From NCBI GenBank assembly GCA_023424095.1, contig JAFAEG010000058.1:1-7468 (forward strand): DNA of 7,468 nt. The letters run 5' to 3'. The stretch's first letter is position 1, and the number at the start of each line of letters is the position of its first letter. This stretch comes from Pseudomonadota bacterium (GTDB lineage Bacteria; Pseudomonadota; Alphaproteobacteria; Sphingomonadales; Sphingomonadaceae). A program made the position numbers and the translations under genes. The notes under the pieces are model-generated. The model was not told the DNA's origin, made no database searches, and worked only from the letters and a program-made list of their open reading frames with translations. Below, piece by piece: positions 1 to 6,493 of this stretch.

Positions 1-611
1 CGACCCGCCCGCCCGCGCCCAATCCGGAACCCACGCGCTTCACCCACAATGGCGACCCGTCGCAGGCCTTCGCTCTGATCGGCTGGTCGACGGTCGGCGG
101 CAGCGCGGACATCAAGACCCGCCGGGCGCTGTCGCTGGCCGGCAACATGCTGCAGGCGCGGCTGTTCGAAAGCCTGCGCGAAGCGGAGGGCGCGGCTTAT
201 TCACCCAGTGCGACCCATCTCAGCTCCGAAACTTTCCGCAATTGGGGCATTTTCTACGCCGCGTCGGAAGTGCGGCCCGATCAGGTGCCCGTGTTCCTCC
301 GCATCGCGCGCGAGACGGTCGCCGATCTCGCCGCCCGCCCGGCGTCCGCGGACGAATTCGCCCGCGCGCAAAACCCGGTGGTGACCGGGATCGAGCGGCG
401 GCTGATGACCAACGGCTATTGGCTGGACGCGATCGAGGATGTCGCGACCGATCCGCGCGCGCTGGCGGAGGTGCGTTCCTACCTCGCCGATTATCGCGGG
501 CTGACGGCGGAAGATGTGCGGGCGGCGGTGGCGGCTTACGTCGCGGATGCGGGCGATTGGTCGATGATCGTTCTGCCCGCGCGCGGCGCCGCGGAGGCTG
601 CGGCGCGTTGA
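1..611 (+). CDS. M16 family zinc metallopeptidase, C-terminal fragment (5' end outside window)
   Basis: The reading frame is open from position 3 to a TGA at 609-611 and gives about 202 residues; the start lies upstream of the window. The sequence resembles the last, non-catalytic domain of M16 (insulinase/PqqL-like) peptidases. It opens with a proline-rich linker, then a strand reading ALIGWSTVGG and the helix ALSLAGNMLQARLFESLREA. A late segment, RRLMTNGYWLDAIEDV, matches the 'N-GYWL' element common near the end of bacterial M16 zinc proteases, and the last strand is WSMIVLPA. The zinc-binding HxxEH motif belongs to the N-terminal half and is not visible, so activity cannot be judged. Full-length members usually have 900-1000 residues in four repeated domains and are often periplasmic or membrane-attached. 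The stop is 32 bp before the kinase gene on the same strand, so co-transcription is possible. The family call is firm; the substrate is unknown. Confidence 0.85.
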   Translation, partial: TRPPAPNPEPTRFTHNGDPSQAFALIGWSTVGGSADIKTRRALSLAGNMLQARLFESLREAEGAAYSPSATHLSSETFRNWGIFYAASEVRPDQVPVFLRIARETVADLAARPASADEFARAQNPVVTGIERRLMTNGYWLDAIEDVATDPRALAEVRSYLADYRGLTAEDVRAAVAAYVADAGDWSMIVLPARGAAEAAAR

Positions 612-643
612 CACCGCCAGCGACGGGGTGAAAGAGCAAGGCG

Positions 644-1804
644 ATGGCTGCCAGCGCCCAGCAGGCCGCCCCCCGGACGCGGGGGTCGATGCCCGCCCAG
701 TGGAATCCGCTGCGGCTGCAGCGCCAGCCATTCTTCAAGGACAAGAATAGGGCGTTCTGGATCCTGCAGTCGGCCGGCTGGGGCGCCTATTTCCTGCTCC
801 GCACGCTGACCGGCGTCGCCAACGCCTTCGGCTGGAGCTACGTGCTGCACATCGCGTTGCTGACCGCGACCGGCTATTCCGTGACCCTGCTGATGGCGGC
901 GGCCTTCCGCCGGCTGATGCACGCCCGGCCGCTCACCACCTGGGTCGGCTCGATCCTGATCGTCGTCATCGCCGCCGCCGCCTTCTCGGTGATCGAGACG
1001 TCGAGCTATTCGACCTTCGTCTCGCCGGGCGCGCCGCCGGAGGGCATTCGCTTCCTGGGCTCGATCGGGCTCACGGTCATCCTGCTCGTGGCCTGGGCGG
1101 CGCTTTATTACAGCATCAACTTCTACATCATCCTGGAATTGCAGACCGATCAGCTGCAGCGGCTCGAGCATCAGGCCAGCTCCGCCCAGCTCGCCATGCT
1201 GCGCTATCAGCTGAACCCGCATTTCCTGTTCAACACGCTGAACTCGATCTCCACCCTGGTGCTGCTGAAGGACACTGACCGCGCCAACATGATGCTGTCG
1301 CGGCTCTCGTCGTTCCTGCGCTACACCTTGGTGAACGAACCGACCGGTACCGTGACCTTCGCCCAGGAGGTGGAGACGCTGAAACTCTATCTCGAGATCG
1401 AGAAGATGCGGTTCGAGGACCGTCTCCAGCCCCGCTTCGAGATCGATCCGCAGGTGGAGAAAGCGCGGCTGCCGTCGCTGCTGCTGCAGCCTTTGGTCGA
1501 GAATGCGATCAAATATGCGGTGACCCCCCAGGAAGAGGGGGCGGAGATTGCGGTGGAGGGCCGCCGGGTGATCGACCGGCTGTTGATCACGGTGTCCGAT
1601 ACGGGGCCTGGCCTTGAAGCCCGGCCCAGCAGCGCCACATCAACGGGCGTCGGTCTGGCGAACATCCGCGACCGTCTGGCGCAGGCCTATGGCGACAATC
1701 ATCGCTTCGAGACAGAGAGCGTGAAAGCCGGGGAGGGTCGGCCGGGGGGCTTCCGCGTCCTGATCGATATTCCTTTCCAGACTGAAGCCGAGGAGTTGAA
1801 ATGA
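644..1804 (+). CDS. LytS/AlgZ-type membrane sensor histidine kinase
   Basis: A complete 386-residue protein of the His_kinase (PF06580-type) family, which autophosphorylates on histidine and passes the phosphate to a LytTR regulator. About 35 cytoplasmic residues precede four predicted membrane helices (about 37-55, 63-88, 98-117, 138-162), with almost no periplasmic sensor domain. A short coiled segment (163-187) follows, then the phosphoacceptor box LRYQLNPHFLFNTLNSIS with His193. The ATPase part has the N-box LQPLVENAIKYA (281-292), the G1 motif DTGPG (319-323) and the G2 motif GVGLANIRDRL (335-345). All key residues are present, so it should be active. The stop overlaps the regulator's ATG by 4 bp (ATGA), which indicates translational coupling. 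The start at 644 has only a weak ribosome site (AAGG very close to ATG); an in-frame ATG at 689, preceded by GGGGGTC, is an alternative that would keep all helices. The signal sensed is unknown; with no large extracellular domain it is probably membrane-linked. Confidence 0.93.
   Translation: MAASAQQAAPRTRGSMPAQWNPLRLQRQPFFKDKNRAFWILQSAGWGAYFLLRTLTGVANAFGWSYVLHIALLTATGYSVTLLMAAAFRRLMHARPLTTWVGSILIVVIAAAAFSVIETSSYSTFVSPGAPPEGIRFLGSIGLTVILLVAWAALYYSINFYIILELQTDQLQRLEHQASSAQLAMLRYQLNPHFLFNTLNSISTLVLLKDTDRANMMLSRLSSFLRYTLVNEPTGTVTFAQEVETLKLYLEIEKMRFEDRLQPRFEIDPQVEKARLPSLLLQPLVENAIKYAVTPQEEGAEIAVEGRRVIDRLLITVSDTGPGLEARPSSATSTGVGLANIRDRLAQAYGDNHRFETESVKAGEGRPGGFRVLIDIPFQTEAEELK
1790..1795 (+). promoter_or_regulatory. 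Shine-Dalgarno site of the LytTR regulator gene, inside the kinase 3' end
   Basis: GAGGAG lies five bases before the ATG at 1801 and sits inside the last kinase codons. With the ATGA overlap it supports the regulator start and coupled translation of both proteins. Confidence 0.75.
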
Positions 1805-2607
1805 CCATCCGTACCATCCTGGTCGACGACGAGCCTTTGGCCATTCAGGGCCTCAAGCTGCGCCTGGAACGGTTTGACGATGTGGAGATCATCGAGACCT
1901 GCTCGAACGGCCGCGAGGCGATCCGCGCGATCAAGACGCACAAGCCGGACCTCGTCTTCCTCGACATCCAGATGCCGGGCTTTGATGGCTTCTCAGTGGT
2001 GCAGGGCCTCGCCGAGGTCGAGCCGCCCTTGATCGTCTTCGTCACCGCTTACACCGACCATGCGATCCGCGCCTTCGAAGCGCAGGCGGTCGATTATCTG
2101 ATGAAGCCGGTCGAGGATGCGCGCCTGGCCGATACGCTCGAACGCGTCCGCCAGCGCCTGTCGGAGAAACGCGGCGTCGAGGAAGTCGAAAAACTGAAGG
2201 AAGTGCTGGCCGAGCACGCGCCGGAAGCCGCCGAGGAGGTCGAGGCAGCCGCGACGGACGACGCCCCCGCCGCCAGCCGCTTCGAGAAGATGATCAACAT
2301 CAAGGATCGCGGCCAGATTTTCCGAGTCGACGTGGATTCGATCGAAAAGATCGACGCGGCCGGCGATTATATGTGCATCTACACCGCCGATAATACTTTG
2401 ATCCTGCGCGAGACGATGAAGGATCTGGAAAAGCGGCTCGACCCCCGCCGCTTCCAGCGCGTCCACCGCTCGACCATCGTCAATCTCGACCTGGTCAAGC
2501 AGGTGAAGCCGCACACCAATGGCGAATGCTTCCTGGTGCTGGACAGCGGCGCGTCGGTGAAGGTCAGCCGTTCCTATCGCGATGTGGTGGCCCGCTTCGT
2601 CCATTGA
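1801..2607 (+). CDS. LytTR-family response regulator (REC + LytTR DNA-binding domain)
   Basis: A complete 268-residue AlgR/LytR-type transcription factor. The receiver domain (about 3-118) has the acidic pair D9/D10, the phosphoacceptor D55 in LVFLDIQMPG, the switch Thr82 in VTAY and the conserved Lys102 in the MKP turn. A charged, Glu- and Ala-rich linker follows (about 121-158), partly helical. The LytTR domain (about 161-267) includes the IEKIDAAGDYMCIYT strand pair and the signature RFQRVHRSTIVNLD (217-230), where R/H residues at 220-223 are typical DNA contacts. It is the obvious partner of the kinase immediately upstream, with which it overlaps by 4 bp. LytTR regulators bind pairs of short direct repeats upstream of targets. 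No convincing site of that kind was found in the window, so the regulon is unknown. The family assignment is firm. Confidence 0.94.
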   Translation: MTIRTILVDDEPLAIQGLKLRLERFDDVEIIETCSNGREAIRAIKTHKPDLVFLDIQMPGFDGFSVVQGLAEVEPPLIVFVTAYTDHAIRAFEAQAVDYLMKPVEDARLADTLERVRQRLSEKRGVEEVEKLKEVLAEHAPEAAEEVEAAATDDAPAASRFEKMINIKDRGQIFRVDVDSIEKIDAAGDYMCIYTADNTLILRETMKDLEKRLDPRRFQRVHRSTIVNLDLVKQVKPHTNGECFLVLDSGASVKVSRSYRDVVARFVH

Positions 2608-2656
2608 TCGCAAGGATCGGGAGGGCGCCGGCGCATTGATCGGCTGAGGTTCGGGC

Positions 2657-2663
2657 GAGGAGA
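2657..2663 (+). promoter_or_regulatory. Shine-Dalgarno site of the PEP mutase-like gene
   Basis: GAGGAGA ends five bases before the ATG at 2669. It fixes that start over any other in-frame candidate and shows the gene is translated independently of the regulator gene upstream. Confidence 0.75.
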
Positions 2664-2668
2664 TTGCG

Positions 2669-3412
2669 ATGAGCCTGTTCGACGATTTCGCCGCTTTGCA
2701 TTGCCCCGGTGAGCCGCTGATCCTGTTCAATGTCTGGGACGCGGGCAGCGCCAAGGCGGTGGCAGCCGCGGGCGCACCGGCGATCGCCACGGGCAGCGCC
2801 TCGGTGGCCGCGGCGAATGGCTTTGGCGATGCCGAGATGCTGCCGCTCGAACTGGCGCTGGCCAATGCCCGGCGGATCGTCGGCGCGGTCGAACTGCCGG
2901 TGACGGTCGATTTCGAAGGCGGCTATGCCACTGACCTGGCGCAGCTCGCCGACAATTTCGCGGCGCTGGCAGCGACCGGCGCGATCGGCTGCAATTTCGA
3001 GGATCAGGTGGTCGGCGGCGAGGGCCTGCATCCGATCGCGCTGCAGGCGGAGCGGATCGCCGAGGCGCGCCGCGCGGTCGGCACGGATTTCTTCATCAAC
3101 GCCCGCACCGACATCTTCCTGCAGCAGCGCGAGGGCCATGACGGGGCGATGGTCGATGCGGCGCTGGAGCGGGCGAGGGCCTATGCCGATGCCGGCGCGG
3201 ACGGCTTCTTTGTGCCGCTGCTGAGCGACCTGTCCTTGCTGGAGCGCTGCTGCGCGTCGTCGCCGCTGCCGATCAACTTCATGGCCTTCCCGGGCGCGCC
3301 TTCGGCCGAGCAGGTCGCCGCGACCGGGGTCGCGCGGATCAGCCATGGGCCATTCCCGCACATGGCGGCGATGCGGGCGCTGACCGCCGAAGCGGCGGCG
3401 CATTATAGCTAG
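2669..3412 (+). CDS. Isocitrate lyase/phosphoenolpyruvate mutase superfamily enzyme
   Basis: A complete 247-residue TIM-barrel protein of the ICL/PEPM superfamily, whose members make or break C-C or P-C bonds next to a carboxylate using Mg2+. Visible family motifs in order: NVWDAGSAK (21-29), TGSASVAAANGFGD (41-54), VTVDFEGGY (78-86), NFEDQ (109-113) and INARTD (133-138). The likely metal ligands are D81, E83 and E111, with R136 as the conserved arginine after the metal site. The second metal-site acid is Glu where PEP mutase and isocitrate lyases have Asp. The gating loop after EDQ reads VVGGEGLHP and lacks the Lys/Cys catalytic signature of isocitrate and methylisocitrate lyases (KKCGH/KRCGH). 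It is therefore unlikely to be either lyase, and the reaction cannot be named. It lies 61 bp after the regulator on the same strand and converges on the acetyltransferase gene. No phosphonate or methylcitrate genes are nearby. An oxaloacetate-hydrolase-like or other C-C lyase role is possible. Confidence 0.88.
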   Translation: MSLFDDFAALHCPGEPLILFNVWDAGSAKAVAAAGAPAIATGSASVAAANGFGDAEMLPLELALANARRIVGAVELPVTVDFEGGYATDLAQLADNFAALAATGAIGCNFEDQVVGGEGLHPIALQAERIAEARRAVGTDFFINARTDIFLQQREGHDGAMVDAALERARAYADAGADGFFVPLLSDLSLLERCCASSPLPINFMAFPGAPSAEQVAATGVARISHGPFPHMAAMRALTAEAAAHYS

Positions 3413-4032
3413 GCTGGGATCGCCCGCGCCGGATTGCCGGCGATGCGGGCGCCGTCGGGCACGTCGCGGATCACCACGCTTCCCGCGCCGATCACCGCCC
3501 GCGCGCCGATCTTCACGCCCGGAATGACGACCGCGCCGGTGCCCACCAGCGTCTCGTCGCCCACCGTGACGCCGCCGCACAGGCGCGCGCCAGGGGCGAT
3601 GTGGACGGCGCGACCGATCCGGCAGTCGTGATCGACGCTGGCGCCCGTGTTGACGATCACGCCGTCGCCCAATTGCGTATCCGGGTTCACCACCGCGCCC
3701 GCCGCCAGGAAAGTGCCGCCGCCCAGCGTCACGCCGGCCCCGACGACCGCCTGCGGATGGACGGCGGTGGCGAGCGGATGCGGGGCGCCCTGTAGCCAGT
3801 CGAGCAGACCAGCGCGCGCCGCGTTCACGCCCAGCGCGGGGACGATTGCCGCGCCCGCCCATTCCTCGGCCAGTATCGCGCGGGTGCCGAGCACGGGCAG
3901 GCCGAGCACGAGCCGCCCAGTCGCGGCCGCATCGTCGTCGATCAGGCCGATCACCTCGCAGCCGCCGCGCAGCAGTGCGTCGAGCACGACCTTGGCATGC
4001 CCACCCGCGCCGAACAGGATCAATCGTTCCAT
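3409..4032 (-). CDS. NeuD/PglD-type acyltransferase (left-handed beta-helix)
   Basis: A complete 207-residue protein with the two-part build of the NeuD/PglD/PerB family, which uses acetyl-CoA to acetylate sialic acids or UDP-amino-sugars. The N-terminal Rossmann-like part (1-80) starts MERLILFGAGGHAKVV, with the nucleotide-binding GAGGHAK at 8-14 and a DDD acidic stretch at 32-34. From about 91 a run of hexapeptide repeats forms the left-handed beta-helix. The motif ASVDHDCRIG (131-140) carries His135, matching the catalytic His of PglD, followed by Asp136. The C-terminal SVVIRDVPDGARIAGNPARA is the usual end of this fold. Such genes normally sit in glycan or capsule clusters; none is visible here, so the acceptor is unknown. 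It runs divergently from the siderophore receptor (147 bp between starts) and its stop overlaps that of the PEP mutase-like gene. No strong ribosome site or promoter was recognised upstream of its ATG. Length is normal for the family. Confidence 0.9.
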   Translation of the reverse strand: MERLILFGAGGHAKVVLDALLRGGCEVIGLIDDDAAATGRLVLGLPVLGTRAILAEEWAGAAIVPALGVNAARAGLLDWLQGAPHPLATAVHPQAVVGAGVTLGGGTFLAAGAVVNPDTQLGDGVIVNTGASVDHDCRIGRAVHIAPGARLCGGVTVGDETLVGTGAVVIPGVKIGARAVIGAGSVVIRDVPDGARIAGNPARAIPA

Positions 4033-4087
4033 GACCCAGACCTAGAACGGCGCGTTGCCCGGCGCCACGGCCAATTTCGAGACGCTA

Positions 4088-4104
4088 TTGCGACACGTTC
4101 GCAA
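4088..4104. promoter_or_regulatory. Inverted repeat, candidate Fur-type operator 1
   Basis: TTGCGA-CACGT-TCGCAA is a perfect palindrome with 6-bp arms and a 5-bp centre. It lies just upstream of the TTGACA hexamer. Its TGCGA-N5-TCGCA core is identical in layout to the second repeat at 4120-4134. A ferric-uptake-regulator site is inferred from the downstream siderophore receptor, not proven by the sequence. Confidence 0.6.
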
Positions 4105-4109
4105 AGTAA

Positions 4110-4138
4110 TTGACAGCGCTGCGAATGACTCGCATTGG
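4110..4138 (+). promoter_or_regulatory. Candidate sigma-70-type promoter of the siderophore receptor
   Basis: TTGACA at 4110-4115 is a perfect -35 hexamer. With a 17-bp spacer the -10 would be CATTGG (4133-4138), which is a weak match, so the exact -10 is uncertain. The placement fits a regulated promoter: one inverted repeat lies immediately upstream of the -35 and the other fills the spacer, where a bound repressor would block RNA polymerase. Transcription would begin around 4145, leaving a leader of about 35 bases before the ATG at 4180. Confidence 0.45.
4120..4134. promoter_or_regulatory. Inverted repeat, candidate Fur-type operator 2
   Basis: TGCGA-ATGAC-TCGCA has perfect 5-bp arms. Read as a 7-1-7 element (TGCGAAT-G-ACTCGCA), six of seven positions pair, which is the architecture of known Fur boxes. 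It sits in the spacer of the predicted promoter, 31 bp centre to centre from operator 1, or about three DNA turns, so two dimers would bind on the same face of the helix. Confidence 0.6.
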
Positions 4139-4168
4139 CGACTCTTCAAAGCCGCCCAAAGGCGATCC

Positions 4169-4173
4169 AAGGA
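4169..4173 (+). promoter_or_regulatory. Shine-Dalgarno site of the siderophore receptor
   Basis: AAGGA lies six bases before the ATG at 4180. It decides that start over an in-frame upstream TTG at 4135, which lies at the edge of operator 2, has no ribosome site, and would bury the signal peptide behind 15 extra residues. Confidence 0.75.
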
Positions 4174-4179
4174 CCTGAC

Positions 4180-6456
4180 ATGACCACTTACCGCACCCGC
4201 ATTCGTGGCGCCGTTGCCGCGCGCGCGTTGATCGCTCTTTCCGCCTGCGGGGCGTTCGTGGCGCCGGCCTATGCCGCGCCCGCCGACGAGTTCGGCCCCC
4301 TGGATGCGGACGAGCAGCCGCAGCGCGACGAGGAAGGCCGGCTGATCATCGTCACCGGCGTGCGGGAATCGGAGGACGGCTATCGCGTGTCGGACGGCAT
4401 CTCGGGGATGCGCACGTCGACGCCGCTGATCGACACGCCGCAATCGGTCAGCGTCATCACCGCCCGCCAGATCGAGGACCAGGCCGCTAACAGCATCGGC
4501 GACGCGATCCGCTACACGCCCGGCATCTATTCCGCGCAGGGCGAGGGCAATCGCGAGACGCTCGTGATCCGGGGCATGACCACCACCGGCGACTTCTTCG
4601 TCGACGGCATTCGCGACGACGTGCAGACCTATCGCGACCTCTACAACATCCAGCGTCTCGAGGTCTTCCGCGGCCCCAACGCTATGGCTTTCGGCCGCGG
4701 TGGCACCGGCGGTCTGATCAACCGCGTCACCAAGGTCGCGGAATGGCACGACACCCGCGACATCCGCCTCGAGGCCGGCATGTTCGATCATTATCGCGGC
4801 CAGTTCGATCTGGGCGGCGGCGTCAGCGACGCCCTCGCACTGCGCCTGACCGGTGTCTACCAGAGCAGCGGCAGCTATCGCGACGGCGTCGAGTTCGAGC
4901 GCTGGGGCTTCAACCCGACCGTGTCCTTCCGCGTCGGCCCGAACACCGTGATCTCGGCCGGCTACGAGCATTTTCAGGACGATCGCGTCGCCGATCGCGG
5001 CGTCACCTCGCAGCTGGGCGGCACGCTGGCCAATCCCGCCGAGTTCGTCGACACCGCGCGCGAGACCTTCTTCGGCGATCCCGAGAACAGCCCGACCGGT
5101 ACCAACACCGACGCGGGCAACCTCTACATCAGCCACGATATCGGCGGCGGCGTTACGCTGCGCAACCGCACCCGCTACGCCGATTATGACAAATTCTATC
5201 AGAACATCTTTCCGGGCGCGCTCAATGCCGCGACCTCGGTCAATCCCGCCGGTCTCCCGGCCGGCAGCTATGCGCCGGGCTCGATCGTCCAGATCTCGGC
5301 CTATCGCCAGTTCACGCAGCGGGAAAATTTCGTCAATCAAACCGATCTGAATGCCGTCTTCAACACCGGCAGCATCGCCCACACTTTGCTGGTCGGTGCG
5401 GAATATAGCAGCCAGGACACGCGCAATCGCCGCGAGGAAGGCTTCTTCCCGGTGCCGGGCAACGCCGCCGGGGTGCAGGCCATCTTCGCCCCGCTCTCGT
5501 CGCCGCGGATCAGCCGCAACGACGTCCAGTGGCGACAGATTGCCAGCAGCGGCGACAATGTCGGCAGCACCGAAGTGCTCGCCGCCTACATCCAGGATCA
5601 GATCGAGCTGTCGCCGATGTTCGAGGTCGTGCTCGGCCTGCGTTACGAGCACATCACGACCGACGTCACGGACACCCGCACGGTCGGCTTCCCCGTCGGC
5701 CAGCAGCGTAATTTCCGGACGACCGACGACCTGTGGTCGCCGCGCGCGGGCCTGATCTTCAAGCCGGTGCAGAATGCCAGCATCTATGCCAGCTTCTCGC
5801 GCTCCTACCTGCCGCGCGGCGGTGATCAGCTGACCGGCCTCAACCTCACCAACGCGGCGCTCGATCCGGAGCGTTACGAGAATTACGAACTGGGTGCGAA
5901 GTGGGACATTGCCCCCGGCTTCAACCTCAGCGCCGCCATCTACCAGCTCGACCGCGCCAACGTGATCGTGCTCGTCGATCCGAACAATCCGGGCGCGGGT
6001 ACGGAACTGGGCGGGGGCCAGCGCTCGCGCGGCTTCGAATTGCAGGCCGCGGGCAACATCACGCCGCAGCTGAGCGTCGTCGGCTCCTATACCTATCAGG
6101 AAGCGGAATTCACCCGTGCCATCTCCGCGACCGTCCGTGACGGCGCGCGCATTCCCAATGCGCCGGAGCACAGCGCGTCGCTGTGGGCCCGCTATGACGT
6201 GACACCGCAGCTCGGTCTGGCGCTGGGCGGTATCTATCAGGGCCGCCGCTTCGCGGCGCAGGACAACCTGGTCGAGATGCCCAGCTTCGTCCGCGTCGAC
6301 GCCGCCGCCTTTTACGAGATCGACGAGAATATCGACGTGCAGATCAACGTCGAGAATATCTTCAACGAGAAATATATCGTGTTCGCGCACAGCAACACGA
6401 ACGGCACGCCCAGCGCGCCGACCTCGGTGCGCGGTGCGGTGAACTTCCGCTTCTAA
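4180..6456 (+). CDS. TonB-dependent siderophore receptor (Fiu/PiuA-like, probably catecholate type)
   Basis: A complete 758-residue outer-membrane receptor that imports a ferric siderophore using TonB energy. A signal peptide spans about 1-32, with basic start TYRTRIR, a hydrophobic core and cleavage near AYA-AP. The TonB box is probably IIVTG (56-60). The plug (about 80-200) contains TPQSVSVITARQIEDQ, DAIRYTPGI, the TTGDFFVDGIRDDVQTYRD stretch and VFRGPNAMAFGRGGTGGLIN, all typical of the siderophore-receptor subfamily. The barrel follows and ends with NVENIFNEKYIVFAHSNTN and the terminal NFRF, whose final Phe is the barrel-assembly signal. The plug and C-terminal motifs recall Fiu/PiuA catecholate receptors, but the ligand is inferred. 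There is no N-terminal STN extension, so it is not a transducer for an anti-sigma factor; this agrees with direct control through the paired operators upstream. The PepSY gene begins 37 bp after its stop, probably in the same operon. Confidence 0.95.
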   Translation: MTTYRTRIRGAVAARALIALSACGAFVAPAYAAPADEFGPLDADEQPQRDEEGRLIIVTGVRESEDGYRVSDGISGMRTSTPLIDTPQSVSVITARQIEDQAANSIGDAIRYTPGIYSAQGEGNRETLVIRGMTTTGDFFVDGIRDDVQTYRDLYNIQRLEVFRGPNAMAFGRGGTGGLINRVTKVAEWHDTRDIRLEAGMFDHYRGQFDLGGGVSDALALRLTGVYQSSGSYRDGVEFERWGFNPTVSFRVGPNTVISAGYEHFQDDRVADRGVTSQLGGTLANPAEFVDTARETFFGDPENSPTGTNTDAGNLYISHDIGGGVTLRNRTRYADYDKFYQNIFPGALNAATSVNPAGLPAGSYAPGSIVQISAYRQFTQRENFVNQTDLNAVFNTGSIAHTLLVGAEYSSQDTRNRREEGFFPVPGNAAGVQAIFAPLSSPRISRNDVQWRQIASSGDNVGSTEVLAAYIQDQIELSPMFEVVLGLRYEHITTDVTDTRTVGFPVGQQRNFRTTDDLWSPRAGLIFKPVQNASIYASFSRSYLPRGGDQLTGLNLTNAALDPERYENYELGAKWDIAPGFNLSAAIYQLDRANVIVLVDPNNPGAGTELGGGQRSRGFELQAAGNITPQLSVVGSYTYQEAEFTRAISATVRDGARIPNAPEHSASLWARYDVTPQLGLALGGIYQGRRFAAQDNLVEMPSFVRVDAAAFYEIDENIDVQINVENIFNEKYIVFAHSNTNGTPSAPTSVRGAVNFRF

Positions 6457-6464
6457 AGGGGCGC

Positions 6465-6480
6465 GGCGCGCAGTCGCGCC
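6465..6480 (+). other. Small intercistronic hairpin between receptor and PepSY genes
   Basis: GGCGCG-CAGT-CGCGCC forms a perfect 6-bp G/C stem with a four-base loop, starting nine bases after the receptor stop. It is followed by ATTGGAGG, not a T-run, so it is not a standard intrinsic terminator. It could slow polymerase, protect the receptor mRNA 3' end or tune the downstream gene. Confidence 0.5.
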
Positions 6481-6483
6481 ATT

Positions 6484-6488
6484 GGAGG
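6484..6488 (+). promoter_or_regulatory. Shine-Dalgarno site of the PepSY gene
   Basis: GGAGG ends five bases before the ATG at 6494. This near-consensus site selects the start codon and shows efficient independent initiation downstream of the hairpin. Confidence 0.8.
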
Positions 6489-6493
6489 CCGCG

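Noticed and set aside
1..20. CCCG-type repetition at the window start
   Set aside because: It encodes a proline-rich linker in the M16 peptidase frame and is not an independent repeat element.
2625..2634. Palindrome GCGCCGGCGC between the regulator and the PEP mutase-like gene, considered as a terminator
   Set aside because: No usable loop and no T-run; such words are expected in DNA this GC-rich.
2602..2642. 9-bp direct repeat CATTGATCG at 2602-2610 and 2634-2642, considered as a LytTR binding site
   Set aside because: The 23-bp gap is longer than usual for LytTR sites and the first copy overlaps the regulator's stop codon. GATC-type words are common in this sequence, so chance is likely.
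2564..3862. Minus-strand open frame of 432 codons across the PEP mutase-like gene and part of the acetyltransferase
   Set aside because: Arg- and Gly-rich shadow translation without motifs. It spans two real genes with clear family signatures, one of them on the same strand in another frame.
4135..4179. Upstream in-frame TTG start for the receptor
   Set aside because: It would add 15 residues ahead of a normal signal peptide, overlaps the operator/promoter region and lacks a ribosome site; ATG at 4180 has AAGGA at good spacing.
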